A stretch of DNA of 64,000 bases from Marinobacter caseinilyticus (GCF_011074955.1 NZ_WUQJ01000020.1:251103-315102), one strand, 5' to 3'. Shown: positions 27,603 to 37,385, numbered from the stretch's first letter. The notes: a model not told the origin generated them from the sequence alone. Made by a program: numbers and translations.

Positions 27603-29405
27603 ATGGCCAAACGCAAAATTCACATTACCGACCTAATCCTGCGCGATGCACACCAGTCCCTGATTGCCACTCGAATGCGCACGGAAGACATGCTGCCCGC
27701 CTGCGAGTGGCTGGATCAAGCCGGCTACTGGTCTCTGGAATGCTGGGGCGGCGCCACTTTTGATGCCTGTGTCCGGTTTCTTAAGGAGGACCCCTGGGTA
27801 CGGCTGCGGCAACTAAGAAAAGCCTTGCCCAACACGCGCCTGCAGATGTTGCTGCGGGGGCAGAACCTGCTGGGTTATCGGCACTATGCCGATGATGTCG
27901 TGGAAGCCTTCTGTCAGAAAGCGGCTGACAACGGCATTGACGTGTTCCGGATTTTTGATGCCCTCAACGACGTCCGCAACCTGGAAACCAGTATCCGGGC
28001 GGTTAAGAAAGCCGGCAAACACGCCCAGGGCACCCTGTGTTATACGGTCAGCCCGGTACACAACACCGAGAGCTTTGTTGCACAGGCCCGTGCCATGGTG
28101 GACATGGGTATCGACAGCATAGCCATCAAGGATATGGCCGGCTTGCTCACCCCCAGTGCGGCCGCGGAACTGGTTGGCGAACTCAAGAAACACTTCAAAC
28201 TGCCGGTTTTCCTGCACACCCACTACACCTCCGGAATGGCGACCATGTGCCATTGGGCCGCCATCGAAGCCGGCGTCGATCACATTGATACCGCAATCTC
28301 GGCCTTTGCCGGGGGCACCAGTCACGCACCCACCGAGTCGATGGTGGCGGCCCTGCACGACGCCGGTTATGAGACCGGGCTGGACCTGCAACGGCTGGAT
28401 CAGATCACCCAGCACTTCCGGGAAGTGCGCAAGAAATACCACCAGTTCGAGAGTGAGTACAACGGTGTCGACACCGCCGTTCTGCTCTCGCAGGTACCCG
28501 GTGGCATGATGTCCAACCTTGCCAACCAGCTCAAGGAGCAAGGTGCGCTGGAGAAAATTCGCGACGTGTTCGCAGAGATCCCCAAAGTTCGCGAAGATCT
28601 CGGCTACCCACCGCTGGTGACACCCACGTCCCAGATTGTCGGGACCCAGGCGGTCATCAACGTGCTGTCCGGCAAGCGGTACGACACCATCACCAACGAG
28701 GTTAAAAAATACCTCCAGGGCTGGTACGGCAAGGCCCCCGGCGACGTAAACCAGGAGCTGCAGCGTCGCGCCGTGGGCAACGAAGAGCTGATTGATGAAC
28801 GCCCTGCCAACCTGCTCACTAACGAATTCCACAAGCTGAAAGATCAGATTGGTGAGCTGGCGGAATGCGAGGAGGATGTGCTGACGTTTGCCATGTTCCC
28901 GGACCAGGCCAAAACGTATCTTGAGCAGCGCCAGGCTGGCACTTTGCAGCCTGAACCTCTGGAGCCGCGCCCCACGGGCAAAGCCGCGGAGAGCATTTCG
29001 ACCGAATTCAAGATCACCGTGCACGGCGAGACTTACGACATTCATGTTACCGGGGCGAGTCCCACCAGCGATACCGAACGTCGTTTCTACATGACCGTGG
29101 ACGGTGTCCCGGAAGAAATCGCCCTGGAGTCCCTCGGTGGCTTCACCAAGGACGGCACGAGCAGCGGCAGCCAGCGCAGCAAAGTCAGCAAGGAGGGCCA
29201 CGTGACCACCACCATGCCCGGCAACATTGTCGATGTGCTGGTGCAGGAAGGCGATGACGTGTCCGCAGGCGATCCGGTGCTGGTCATTGAGGCGATGAAA
29301 ATGGAAACCGAGGTGAAAGCCTCAACCTCAGGAAAAGTGGCGGCGGTGCATATCAAGAAGGGGGACCGGGTCACGCCTGGTGAGGTTTTGGTGGAGATCG
29401 AATGA
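27603..29405 (+). CDS. pycB: Pyruvate carboxylase subunit B (carboxyltransferase-biotinyl)
   Basis: The 600-residue protein has an N-terminal carboxyltransferase TIM barrel (ITDLILRDAHQSLIATRMRTEDM, with FRIFDALNDVRN and HTHYTSGMA), a conserved PYC/OADA middle region, and a C-terminal biotinyl domain with the biotinylated Lys566 in EAMKMET. It is very like the alpha subunit of oxaloacetate decarboxylase, but the adjacent pycA and the absence of membrane oadB/oadG genes favour pyruvate carboxylation to oxaloacetate, feeding the TCA cycle and gluconeogenesis. Confidence 0.92.
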   Translation: MAKRKIHITDLILRDAHQSLIATRMRTEDMLPACEWLDQAGYWSLECWGGATFDACVRFLKEDPWVRLRQLRKALPNTRLQMLLRGQNLLGYRHYADDVVEAFCQKAADNGIDVFRIFDALNDVRNLETSIRAVKKAGKHAQGTLCYTVSPVHNTESFVAQARAMVDMGIDSIAIKDMAGLLTPSAAAELVGELKKHFKLPVFLHTHYTSGMATMCHWAAIEAGVDHIDTAISAFAGGTSHAPTESMVAALHDAGYETGLDLQRLDQITQHFREVRKKYHQFESEYNGVDTAVLLSQVPGGMMSNLANQLKEQGALEKIRDVFAEIPKVREDLGYPPLVTPTSQIVGTQAVINVLSGKRYDTITNEVKKYLQGWYGKAPGDVNQELQRRAVGNEELIDERPANLLTNEFHKLKDQIGELAECEEDVLTFAMFPDQAKTYLEQRQAGTLQPEPLEPRPTGKAAESISTEFKITVHGETYDIHVTGASPTSDTERRFYMTVDGVPEEIALESLGGFTKDGTSSGSQRSKVSKEGHVTTTMPGNIVDVLVQEGDDVSAGDPVLVIEAMKMETEVKASTSGKVAAVHIKKGDRVTPGEVLVEIE

Positions 29406-29781
29406 ACATCGCGGGCCCCCATGCCCACTGTACAGGAGGCGACCCGACAACCGAGCGCTGACTGTTGAGCTAACCGCCAGCGTGGGTATTTCTGATCGAG
29501 CGTATTCTTGCTGCCCTGAAACGCATCATTCGTATAGGGGGTCTGTCTCAGCACTCGACGGCTGTACCACTCGGGACCTGAGTCTTCCCACCACAACCTG
29601 AGGCCAAAAAGCGTTGCGGCAAACAAGCGATGTCAGCGAAGTGGTTGAACGCGTTGTTTGATCTACCCGATAGGGCCATCGGGTACCAGTCGACCCGGGC
29701 GGGGGCTTGGATTCGGAAGCTTGGCCGCAAAGACAACGGTGTTAAATGATTGCCTGCCTAAGCGCGCCTCTGCACAGGCGT
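29406..29781. other. Gene-poor gap after pycB, with hairpin
   Basis: This 376-bp stretch separates the convergent pycB and LacI-type genes. Small open frames in it lack ribosome-binding sites and look random. The only structured element is a perfect hairpin: TACCCGAT (29664-29671), a 6-nt loop, ATCGGGTA (29678-29685). No T-run follows, so its role as a bidirectional terminator is only possible. Confidence 0.45.
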
Positions 29782-30816
29782 CTAGGCGCTTTCACCAATG
29801 GTCAGCTCAAAACCGACATCCGTCCGGTTGTTAGCCAGTGCACGACCTTCGATGCGGGCAATAACTTGCTCGGCGGCAAGACGACCAATCCGGTAACGGG
29901 GCGACGTGATCGTGGTCAGGCGCGGCGTAACGTGCTGCCCGATCGGCAATCCATTAAATCCGGCAATCGCAATGGTCTCCGGGACGCAGATGCCCTGGCG
30001 CTGTGCGTGCAAGAGTGCACCGGTGGCCAGATCGTCATTGGCAAAATGGATCGCACTGGCGTCAGGGTAATCGGCTAGCACCCTGTCGAGTGCCCGTGCC
30101 CCAGTTTCAAACTGCCCAAGCTGGTCCAAATCGAGCAACGGCGCCGCCTGACCCGATGCCTCAAGCACCTCCCGGTGTCCATCGTAGCGTAACCCTGCGC
30201 GGTAATCCCGGGCCACCTGAGCCGCCACGTAGACGATGTTGCGATGACCTTTTCCCAGCAGATAGCGGGCCATACAGCGGCCCGCTTCCGGGTGATCAAG
30301 CCCGACATTCAGGTCAATAGCGTCACCCAGCTCCATTATTTCAGCGATGGGACTGTCGCACTCTGAAAGAATGCGCTGACAGGCTTCGTTATGTCGCAAG
30401 CCCGTCACGACCATGGCGGATGGCGACCAACCGAGAAACGTCCGGACCAACTGGCACTCCCGATCAAGATCGTAGTCAGTATTGGCCAGCAATATCTGGT
30501 AGCCCTGGCGTTCGAATTCGCTTTGCAGGCCGTTGATCACCTCGATGAATACAATGTTTGAAAGGGACGGCACGATGACGGCAATGAAACGCGAACTGGC
30601 AGAGGCCAGGCTACCCGCCAGCATATTGCGGACGTAACCGACCTTATCGATGGCTGCTTCCACACGGGCGCGTGTTGCGGGACGTACCACATCGGGAGAA
30701 TTGAGCACCCGCGACACCGTGATCGCTGAAACCCCGGCCTCGATCGCAACTTCCGCAATGGTCGGCTGCATGACGCCTCTACGCTGTCGCTTGGTTTTAC
30801 TGCTGGACATAGACAC
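29782..30816 (-). CDS. LacI-family repressor of the tetronate operon
   Basis: The 344-residue protein has the LacI helix-turn-helix (TIAEVAIEAGVSAITVSRVLN) followed by the hinge (LAGSLASASSRFIAVIVPSLSN) and a periplasmic-binding-protein-like effector domain. It resembles GntR-type sugar-acid repressors. GTG at 30816 has GAGG 7 nt upstream and is preferred; an ATG at 30810 is possible. It is divergent from ltnD, with a LacI-type operator between, so it very probably represses the operon and senses a threonate/erythronate pathway compound. Confidence 0.88.
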   Translation of the reverse strand: MSMSSSKTKRQRRGVMQPTIAEVAIEAGVSAITVSRVLNSPDVVRPATRARVEAAIDKVGYVRNMLAGSLASASSRFIAVIVPSLSNIVFIEVINGLQSEFERQGYQILLANTDYDLDRECQLVRTFLGWSPSAMVVTGLRHNEACQRILSECDSPIAEIMELGDAIDLNVGLDHPEAGRCMARYLLGKGHRNIVYVAAQVARDYRAGLRYDGHREVLEASGQAAPLLDLDQLGQFETGARALDRVLADYPDASAIHFANDDLATGALLHAQRQGICVPETIAIAGFNGLPIGQHVTPRLTTITSPRYRIGRLAAEQVIARIEGRALANNRTDVGFELTIGESA

Positions 30817-30833
30817 TTATTTTCCTCAGGGGG

Positions 30834-30881
30834 TTGCCTCAGGCTGGATAATATTCTATTAATAATGGTAGCGCTAACATT
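30834..30881 (+). promoter_or_regulatory. Promoter and LacI-type operator before ltnD
   Basis: A possible -35 TTGCCT (30834-30839) and -10 TATTAA (30857-30862) are 17 bp apart and would start transcription near 30869. The imperfect palindrome AATGGTAGCGCTAACATT (30864-30881), centred on AGCGCT, is typical of sugar-acid LacI regulators and covers that start, which would block transcription when bound. Confidence 0.5.
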
Positions 30882-30940
30882 TCGCTACTGCAGATTTTAT
30901 TTAACTGCGGAACCCGCTTTCACCATAAGGAGTACAACGA

Positions 30941-31876
30941 GTGTCTAATCACGATAACCCAGTCGTCGGCGTCGTCGGACTGGGCGCTATGGGCCTGGGT
31001 TCCGCAACCGCAATACTCGAAGCCGGGCTGACCGTTACAGGCTGCGATGTTTCTGCCCACGCCTGCGATACGTTCACATCCCGCGGCGGTCGCTGCGTTG
31101 CAACGCCCGCAGAACTGGCCGACAAATGCGACATTGTGGTGTTGTTGGTGGTCAATGCTGATCAAGTCGAATCGGTGCTGTTTGGCGCCGAAGGCCTGGT
31201 CCCCAAATTGGCTCCGGGCAGCCTGATCATGCAGTGCGCCACGGTCGCGCCCAGTTACGCCAAAACTCTGGGCAGGCGCCTGAAAGACGCCGGATTGCTA
31301 ATGCTTGATGCGCCCGTCAGCGGTGGTGCCGTCAAGGCCGGCGCCGGACAGCTATCAATAATGTCCGCCGGCGAACCGTCAGCCTACACCAAAGGTCAAG
31401 CGGTATTGGACGCCATGGCAGCCACCGTCTATCGGCTGGGCGATGCGCCAGGGGTTGGTTCCAGCGTAAAACTGGTCAACCAGCATCTGGCGGGCATTCA
31501 CATCGCTGCGGCCGCCGAAGCCATGGCCCTGGGAATACGCATGGGACTGAACCCTGAGACGCTGTATGAGGTGATTACGCATTCGGCAGGTAATTCCTGG
31601 ATGTTTGAGAACCGCGTTCCTCACATCATCAGCGGCGACTATACCCCGCTGTCCGCTGTCGACATTTTTGTCAAAGACCTGAACATCGTGCACCAGACCG
31701 GTCGTGAGTTGACTCTCGCAATGCCGGTCGCCGCCAGTGCCTTGCAGCAGTTTACTGCGGCGAGCGGTGCCGGGTTTGGGCGCGAAGACGATTCCGCCGT
31801 TATCAAAGTGTATCAACGGCTGTCAGGCATTGAGTTGCCAGCAGCCAATGACCCGGCCGATGAGGAGGCTGGATAA
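30941..31876 (+). CDS. ltnD: L-threonate dehydrogenase (LtnD)
   Basis: The 311-residue protein belongs to the 3-hydroxyisobutyrate dehydrogenase family: NAD-binding GVVGLGAMGLGSA near residue 10, DAPVSGG near 125, and the catalytic Lys region SSVKLVNQHLAG near 178. In known tetronate gene clusters this position is held by LtnD, which oxidises L-threonate to 2-oxo-tetronate with NAD. The GTG start has AAGGAG 8 nt upstream. Its stop overlaps the start of otnK (TAATG). The family assignment is sure; the substrate follows from the neighbours. Confidence 0.88.
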   Translation: MSNHDNPVVGVVGLGAMGLGSATAILEAGLTVTGCDVSAHACDTFTSRGGRCVATPAELADKCDIVVLLVVNADQVESVLFGAEGLVPKLAPGSLIMQCATVAPSYAKTLGRRLKDAGLLMLDAPVSGGAVKAGAGQLSIMSAGEPSAYTKGQAVLDAMAATVYRLGDAPGVGSSVKLVNQHLAGIHIAAAAEAMALGIRMGLNPETLYEVITHSAGNSWMFENRVPHIISGDYTPLSAVDIFVKDLNIVHQTGRELTLAMPVAASALQQFTAASGAGFGREDDSAVIKVYQRLSGIELPAANDPADEEAG

Positions 31877-33156
31877 TGGCTATTGTGCTTGGCGCCATCG
31901 CTGATGATTTCACCGGCGCCACGGATCTGGCCAACAACCTGGTACGGGCCGGCATGCGCACACTGCAGGTTATCGGGGTCCCGCGTAAAACGCTGGATCT
32001 TGCAGACACTGATGCGGTTGTGGTGGCGCTCAAGTCACGCTCATGTCCGGCTCAAGACGCGGTCAATGACTCCCTGGCGGCGCTGGACTGGCTCCGTAGC
32101 CAGAGCGTGCGGCAGGTTTTCTTCAAGTACTGTTCAACCTTTGACTCCACCGATAACGGCAATATTGGCCCCGTCGCGGATGCCTTACTGGAACAGCTTG
32201 GTGCCCGGCAGACTGTGATGGTGCCGGCGTTTCCCGCTAATGGCCGGACGGTCTATCAGGGCCACTTGTTCGTTGGCGACCGGCTGCTCAACGACAGCGG
32301 CATGGAACATCACCCACTCAACCCGATGACCGATGCTGATCTGGTGCGCACACTCTCCCGCCAGACACCGCACGCCGTTGGCCTGCTCGCGCGCCCCACC
32401 CTGGCCTCAGGTCCCGAGCACGCGCGGGCTCATCTCGACAAACTTGAATCACAGGGCGTACGCCACGTGATTTGTGACACGCTTGACGAGACAGATCTTA
32501 CGGTACTGGCGGCGACACTGGCTCGATCCGCTCTGGTAACCGGCGGTTCCGGGCTTGGTCAGACCTTACCTGCCCAATACCGTCGACTCGGCTGGCTCGA
32601 AAATGTGGACAACGCAGGCCAACTGGCGCCAGCCAGCGGCGCACCCTTGGTACTCTCCGGAAGCTGCTCCCGGGCGACTCTGGCTCAGATCGAGCACTTC
32701 CTTTCCCGCTTTGAGGGTTTCGCCCTTGACCCCGTAGCGCTTAACGACAGCGATGACCAGATCAATGAGGCGCTGGCGTTTGCCCGTGAACGTTTAAACA
32801 GCGCGGATCCGGTGCTGATTTATGCCTCGGCTTCGCCAGACAAAGTCAAACGGGCTCAGGAACAGCTGGGGGCCGCCGCCGCAGGTGAGCGGGTTGAACG
32901 CGCGTTAGCCCGACTGGCGAGGGAACTGGTAGCTGAGGGTGTTGGTAAATTACTGGTAGCAGGCGGTGAAACCTCTGGTGCCGTGGTATCCGCACTTGGC
33001 ATTGGCGAACTCCGCATCGGTGGGCAGATCGACCCCGGCGTGCCCTGGACCCAGACTCACTTACCTGGCCGGAAGGCCCCTCTGTCGCTGGCGCTCAAAT
33101 CAGGCAATTTTGGTGGTGTCGACTTCTTCTCGCGGGCTTTCGAGGTGCTGTCATGA
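31876..33156 (+). CDS. otnK: 3-oxo-tetronate kinase (OtnK)
   Basis: The 426-residue protein is a DUF1537 four-carbon acid sugar kinase. The N-terminal ADDFTGATDLANNLVRAG and FFKYCSTFDSTDNGNIGP blocks and the C-terminal LLVAGGETSGAVVSALG block are diagnostic. OtnK phosphorylates 3-oxo-tetronate to its 4-phosphate with ATP. GAGGAGG lies 7 nt before the ATG, inside the end of ltnD. Its stop overlaps otnC (ATGA). Confidence 0.9.
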   Translation: MAIVLGAIADDFTGATDLANNLVRAGMRTLQVIGVPRKTLDLADTDAVVVALKSRSCPAQDAVNDSLAALDWLRSQSVRQVFFKYCSTFDSTDNGNIGPVADALLEQLGARQTVMVPAFPANGRTVYQGHLFVGDRLLNDSGMEHHPLNPMTDADLVRTLSRQTPHAVGLLARPTLASGPEHARAHLDKLESQGVRHVICDTLDETDLTVLAATLARSALVTGGSGLGQTLPAQYRRLGWLENVDNAGQLAPASGAPLVLSGSCSRATLAQIEHFLSRFEGFALDPVALNDSDDQINEALAFARERLNSADPVLIYASASPDKVKRAQEQLGAAAAGERVERALARLARELVAEGVGKLLVAGGETSGAVVSALGIGELRIGGQIDPGVPWTQTHLPGRKAPLSLALKSGNFGGVDFFSRAFEVLS

Positions 33157-33794
33157 GCAAAATCAACACCCTGCGGGAAGAGATTGCGCTCTACGGCAAG
33201 TCATTGTTTGATCGTGGCCTGACCATGGGGTCGAGCGGCAATATCAGCACACGGCTTGACGACGGCGGCTGGCTGATGACGCCCACCAATGCCTGCCTGG
33301 GCCGACTCGATCCTGCCCGCATCTCGCATCTGGATTGTAACGGCAAATTGCTGGCGGGCGACAAGCCGACCAAGGAAAGTTTTTTGCACCAGGCCATGTA
33401 CTCGGAGCGTCCGCAGTCCGGCGCCATCGTGCACTTGCATTCGACACACTCGGTGGCGGTTTCGTGCCTCCCGGAGGTTGATCCTCATAACTGCATCCCT
33501 CCGCTGACTGCCTATTATGTGATGCGCGTTGGCAAGCTGCCGCTGGTGCCTTATCACATTCCCGGCGATCCCTCCCTAGGCGATGCCGTGAAGGGACTGG
33601 CAGGTGAACACAGCGCCGTTCTGCTGGCCAACCACGGCCCCATCGTGGCAGGCAAATCGCTGGAGGCTGCCGTCTATGCCACGGAGGAACTGGAAGAAAC
33701 CGCCAAGCTCTTCATGTTGCTGCGGGGTCATAACCCACGCTGTCTGAGTGAGGAACAAATCGCCGAACTGGAGGCGCGTTTTCCACGCGACTGA
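33153..33794 (+). CDS. otnC: 3-oxo-tetronate 4-phosphate decarboxylase (OtnC)
   Basis: The 213-residue protein is a class II (zinc-dependent) aldolase-family member, with LTMGSSGNISTRL, the metal site HLHSTHSVAVSCL and LANHGPIVAGKS. OtnC decarboxylates 3-oxo-tetronate 4-phosphate to dihydroxyacetone phosphate, which enters glycolysis. The ATG sits in the otnK stop (ATGA), so translation is coupled. Aldolase activity on another sugar cannot be excluded from this sequence alone. Confidence 0.88.
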   Translation: MSKINTLREEIALYGKSLFDRGLTMGSSGNISTRLDDGGWLMTPTNACLGRLDPARISHLDCNGKLLAGDKPTKESFLHQAMYSERPQSGAIVHLHSTHSVAVSCLPEVDPHNCIPPLTAYYVMRVGKLPLVPYHIPGDPSLGDAVKGLAGEHSAVLLANHGPIVAGKSLEAAVYATEELEETAKLFMLLRGHNPRCLSEEQIAELEARFPRD

Positions 33795-33825
33795 CACTGA
33801 AACTTAACGCAGCAAAGGACATACG

Positions 33826-34620
33826 ATGATTCGACTGGCCGCCAATTTGAGCATGATGTTCACAGAGCATGCTTTTCTCGACCGTTTTGCAGCGGCTGCA
33901 AAGGCCGGATTTCACGGTGTCGAGTACCTCTTTCCGTATGAGTTTGACGCCAGTGAACTGCGCGCCGCGCTCGACGCCAACGATTTGACTCAAGTCCTGT
34001 TCAACTTGCCACCGGGAGACTGGGCGGCCGGTGACAGAGGACTCACCTGTCTGCCGGGGCGAGAGCAGGAGTTCCGCGATTCGGTCAGCCAGGCAATTCA
34101 TTACGCCGAGGTGCTCGGGTGCTCACAGCTGCACGCGATGGCAGGCCTGCTGCCCCCTGGGGCCGACGACACTGTTCGCAGCGCTCATCTGAATACCTAT
34201 GTGAGCAACCTGCGTTTCGCAACCGGCGAACTGGCCAAGATTGGCAAGACACTGCTCATTGAGCCTATCAATGGCCGTGACATGCCAGGGTTTTTTCTCC
34301 AGCGCCAGGCCCAGGCCAGGGATGTTCTGGCGCAGGTCGGCGCCGACAATCTCCGGGTGCAGTTCGACGCCTATCACTGTCAGATCGTCGAAGGTGACCT
34401 TATCCGTAACCTCGAAACCCAGTTTCCGAATATTGGTCACGTACAGATTGCCGGTGTCCCCAACCGACATGAACCGGACAATGGCGAGCTGAACTACCCG
34501 GCGATCCTGGCCCGACTCGATGCGCTCGGTTACCGGGGTTGGGTGGGGTGCGAATATCGCCCCGCTGGCGACACGCAGGCGGGGCTCGGCTGGGGCATCC
34601 GATATGGACTGACGCCCTGA
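33826..34620 (+). CDS. otnI: 2-oxo-tetronate isomerase (OtnI)
   Basis: The 264-residue protein belongs to the hydroxypyruvate-isomerase branch of the xylose-isomerase-like TIM barrels. The metal-binding glutamates lie in [13 protein letters not shown] and WVGCEYRP. In tetronate clusters OtnI interconverts 2-oxo- and 3-oxo-tetronate, which supplies OtnK. AAAGGA precedes the ATG by 7 nt. The gap after it to denD carries a tandem repeat. Confidence 0.88.
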   Translation: MIRLAANLSMMFTEHAFLDRFAAAAKAGFHGVEYLFPYEFDASELRAALDANDLTQVLFNLPPGDWAAGDRGLTCLPGREQEFRDSVSQAIHYAEVLGCSQLHAMAGLLPPGADDTVRSAHLNTYVSNLRFATGELAKIGKTLLIEPINGRDMPGFFLQRQAQARDVLAQVGADNLRVQFDAYHCQIVEGDLIRNLETQFPNIGHVQIAGVPNRHEPDNGELNYPAILARLDALGYRGWVGCEYRPAGDTQAGLGWGIRYGLTP

Positions 34621-34655
34621 GCTGGCGAGGGCACGCACTCTTTTTAACGACAGTA

Positions 34656-34691
34656 CGAACACAACGAACACAACGAACACAACGAACACAC
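34656..34691 (+). repeat. Four 9-bp tandem repeats before denD
   Basis: Three perfect copies of CGAACACAA (34656-34682) are followed by a fourth, CGAACACAC (34683-34691). The array lies in the 91-bp gap between otnI and denD and ends 20 bp before the denD ATG. Changes in copy number would alter the leader without affecting any coding sequence. Confidence 0.9.
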
Positions 34692-34711
34692 AAAACAATA
34701 AGGAATTTATC

Positions 34712-35683
34712 ATGCATGTCCTGATCACCGGTGCCGCCGGCTTCCTGGGCCAACGCCTGACCCAGGCGCTTACCGAGCGCGGTACGCTGAACGACCGACC
34801 ACTTTCCCGTCTTACTCTGGTCGATCAGGTCAAGCCTGAGGTGCCGTCTGACGTGCCATTTACGGTCGGCGCCTACGCCACTGACATCACCGCACTGGGC
34901 GCTCTAGATACTGCGCTGGATGAGCGTCCCGATGTGATCTTCCACCTTGCCGCTGTCGTCAGTTCGGCCGCTGAGGCCGATCTCGACCTCGGCATGGCCG
35001 TTAACTTTGATGCGACCAGGGCACTGCTGGAGGGCTGTCGCAGCAGAGGGCTGGCGGACACCCGCCTCGTCATGGCCAGTTCGGTCGCCACCTACGGAGG
35101 TGCGCTGCCGCCAGAACTGGATGATCTCACGGCCGTCACGCCTCAGAGTTCCTACGGCACTCAAAAAGCTATGAGCGAACTTTTAATCAGCGATTACAGC
35201 CGACGAGGTTTAGTGGATGGTCGCGTGCTGCGCCTGCCCACCATCGTCATCCGACCTGGCCGCCCCAATGCCGCGGCCTCAAGCTTTGCCTCAAGCATCC
35301 TGCGGGAACCCCTGAACGGCGAAAACGCAGTGTGCCCGGTTCCCGTGGATCTTGAGCTGTTCGTGATGTCGCCCGGTAAGGTCATTGAGGCCCTGTTACA
35401 CGGGGCAGAGGTATCAGGGCAGGCCTTTGGCACACGACGCAGTCTGATGTTGCCAGGCATTACTGTCAGTGTTGCTGAAATGCTGGCTAACCTTCAGACA
35501 CTGGGAGGTGACGAAGCATTGGCTCGCGTGCACCACGAGCCCGACCCAAAAATTGAAGCCATTGTTGCCAGTTGGCCTTCAAGATTTAAAACCCTGCGTG
35601 CAGAGAAACTGGGGTTTAAAAGTGACGGCAGTTTTCAAGAAATCGTCGAGGCCTTCCTTGACGACCGCGCCAAACCTCTCTGA
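34712..35683 (+). CDS. denD: D-erythronate dehydrogenase (DenD)
   Basis: The 323-residue protein is a short-chain extended (NAD-dependent epimerase-like) dehydrogenase with the N-terminal ITGAAGFLGQRL nucleotide site, the MASSVATYGG block and the catalytic Tyr-xxx-Lys in SSYGTQKAMSE. In tetronate clusters DenD oxidises D-erythronate to 2-oxo-tetronate. With LtnD this gives entry points for two substrates. AAGGAA lies 8 nt before the ATG. Confidence 0.88.
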   Translation: MHVLITGAAGFLGQRLTQALTERGTLNDRPLSRLTLVDQVKPEVPSDVPFTVGAYATDITALGALDTALDERPDVIFHLAAVVSSAAEADLDLGMAVNFDATRALLEGCRSRGLADTRLVMASSVATYGGALPPELDDLTAVTPQSSYGTQKAMSELLISDYSRRGLVDGRVLRLPTIVIRPGRPNAAASSFASSILREPLNGENAVCPVPVDLELFVMSPGKVIEALLHGAEVSGQAFGTRRSLMLPGITVSVAEMLANLQTLGGDEALARVHHEPDPKIEAIVASWPSRFKTLRAEKLGFKSDGSFQEIVEAFLDDRAKPL

Positions 35684-35735
35684 CCACCCGTCAGGAGGAT
35701 CCACAAGTGTGTTACAGCAAATCGAGGGAACAACA

Positions 35736-36734
35736 ATGACAACAATATTCGCACGCCGTAAAATCGCTTTGACCATGGGCAGCCTCACCGCCGCTTTTGC
35801 CATGTTCTCAGCCAGCGCCCAAGCTGAACAAACGATCAACCTGGGACATACGCTGTCTGACACCTCGCATTACTCGGTCGGCGCTGACGCCTTTAAAGAA
35901 ACCCTTGAGCGCCTCAGTGACGGGGAGTTCAAGGTAGCCGAGCACCCCTCCGGCGCCCTCGGCGGGGAGCGCGCCATGATCGAAGGCCTGCAAATCGGGA
36001 CCGTCGATGTGGTCATTACTTCAACTGGCCCACTGGGTAATTTTGTGCCGGAAAGCTATGTCCTGGATCTGCCATTCCTGTTCAAGGACTACGAGCAGGC
36101 CCGCTGCGTGCTGGATGGCGACATTGGCCAGCAACTTCTCGACAAAATGGGGGAGCATAACCTGGTCGGCCTGGCCTGGTCGGAAAACGGCTTCCGGCAC
36201 ATGACCAACAGCAAACAAGCGATCAAGACACCGGCCGATGCCAAGGGCCTGAAAGTACGTACCATGGAAAACAAAGTGCACATGGAAGCGTTCCAGCAAA
36301 TGGGCGTGCATCCCACCCCTATGGCCTTCCCTGAAGTATTCACCGCTTTGCAGCAAGGCACAGTCGATGGCCAGGAAAATCCCATTACGGTCATCGTGGC
36401 TACCAAATTCTGGGAAGTGCAGGACCATCTGTCACTGACCGGACACGTATACTCACCGGCGGCCGTTCTCGCCTCTCCGATCTTGCTTGATGGCTTAAAC
36501 GAAGAACAGCGGGGCTGGTTCTTGGAGGCTGCCAACGCGTCCGCTGCTGCCACCCGTGAGGAAGTATCACGCCTTGAGAGTGAAGGCGTGGATCTGCTCC
36601 GCAAAAATGGCATGACCGTGGAAACAGACATCAACAAGGCCCCCTTCCAGGAAGCCGTCAAGCCCGCCTACAAGATCTACACAGATCAGTATGGCAGCGA
36701 AATGCTTGACCTCATCCGTGACAGTAGTTGCTAG
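35736..36734 (+). CDS. TRAP transporter substrate-binding protein (DctP type)
   Basis: The 332-residue protein has a signal peptide (MTTIFARRKIALTMGSLTAA, ending ASAQA-EQ) and DctP-family features (LGHTLSDTSHYSVGADAFKE; GLQIGTVDVVITSTGPLGNF; LKVRTMENKVHMEAFQQMG with the conserved carboxylate-binding Arg). It should bind the four-carbon sugar acids in the periplasm. The ATG follows AGGGA. The dctQ- and dctM-like genes follow directly. Confidence 0.9.
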   Translation: MTTIFARRKIALTMGSLTAAFAMFSASAQAEQTINLGHTLSDTSHYSVGADAFKETLERLSDGEFKVAEHPSGALGGERAMIEGLQIGTVDVVITSTGPLGNFVPESYVLDLPFLFKDYEQARCVLDGDIGQQLLDKMGEHNLVGLAWSENGFRHMTNSKQAIKTPADAKGLKVRTMENKVHMEAFQQMGVHPTPMAFPEVFTALQQGTVDGQENPITVIVATKFWEVQDHLSLTGHVYSPAAVLASPILLDGLNEEQRGWFLEAANASAAATREEVSRLESEGVDLLRKNGMTVETDINKAPFQEAVKPAYKIYTDQYGSEMLDLIRDSSC

Positions 36735-36797
36735 GTCTGTTGTCGCTCAGGCCCGATGCCAGAGGTGTCGGGCTATCATGATCCAACGGTGATCGTC

Positions 36798-37385
36798 ATG
36801 ATTAATCATTTTCTGCGTTTCGAGCAGTGGACGACTCGGCTTGCCCTGGTGGCGGCGATAGTCATGCTGATCATTTCAGTATCGCTTGGCTTTTATCAGG
36901 TCATAACCCGGTTCGTCCTTGATGCGCCATCGACCTGGTCAGAAGTCATCTCGCGTTCGGCGATGATCTGGTGCGTTTTCATGGGTGCCGCCGCGGGTTT
37001 CCGCGGGGGCTTCATGATGTCCGTGGAGGTTATCTACAGACTGCTGTCGGCACGAAAACTGGTCTGGCTCGAACTACTTATCGCACTGTGCTGCGTAACC
37101 GTATTCATTGTGCTGATTTACTACGGCACCGCCATGACCTGGCGAGTACGTAGCCAAATGCTGTCCGGTCTTGGCGTCTCTATTGCCTGGGCCTACGCTG
37201 CCATGCCGACAGGCGCTGTGTTTGCCCTGATTGCGGTTTTGGCACGCCTGCTGTCACAGGTCAACGGCCTCGAGGCTATCGGCCCGGCCGAAAGTGAGAC
37301 CGATGACCATCACGTATCCACACCGGTGGTCGAACGACACGCCACCCCTGAATCCTCTGCATTCGATGGGAGGGTGAATCAATGA
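36798..37385 (+). CDS. TRAP transporter small membrane subunit (DctQ type)
   Basis: From the ATG at 36798 the protein has 195 residues and four membrane spans, with the DctQ pattern SLGFYQVITRFVLDAPSTWSEVISRSAMIWCVFMGAAAGF. An in-frame ATG at 36756 would add 14 residues; neither start has a strong ribosome-binding site. The polar C-terminal tail of about 30 residues (DDHHVSTPVVERHATPES) is longer than usual. It overlaps dctM by ATGA. Confidence 0.85.
   Translation: MINHFLRFEQWTTRLALVAAIVMLIISVSLGFYQVITRFVLDAPSTWSEVISRSAMIWCVFMGAAAGFRGGFMMSVEVIYRLLSARKLVWLELLIALCCVTVFIVLIYYGTAMTWRVRSQMLSGLGVSIAWAYAAMPTGAVFALIAVLARLLSQVNGLEAIGPAESETDDHHVSTPVVERHATPESSAFDGRVNQ

Noticed and set aside
27813-29201. 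Minus-strand open frame of 462 codons opposite pycB
   Set aside because: pycB is certain from motifs; the opposite frame has no ribosome-binding site or family pattern.
27603-29405. Oxaloacetate decarboxylase alpha subunit as identity of pycB
   Set aside because: No membrane beta or gamma subunit genes are adjacent, and a biotin carboxylase subunit lies directly upstream.
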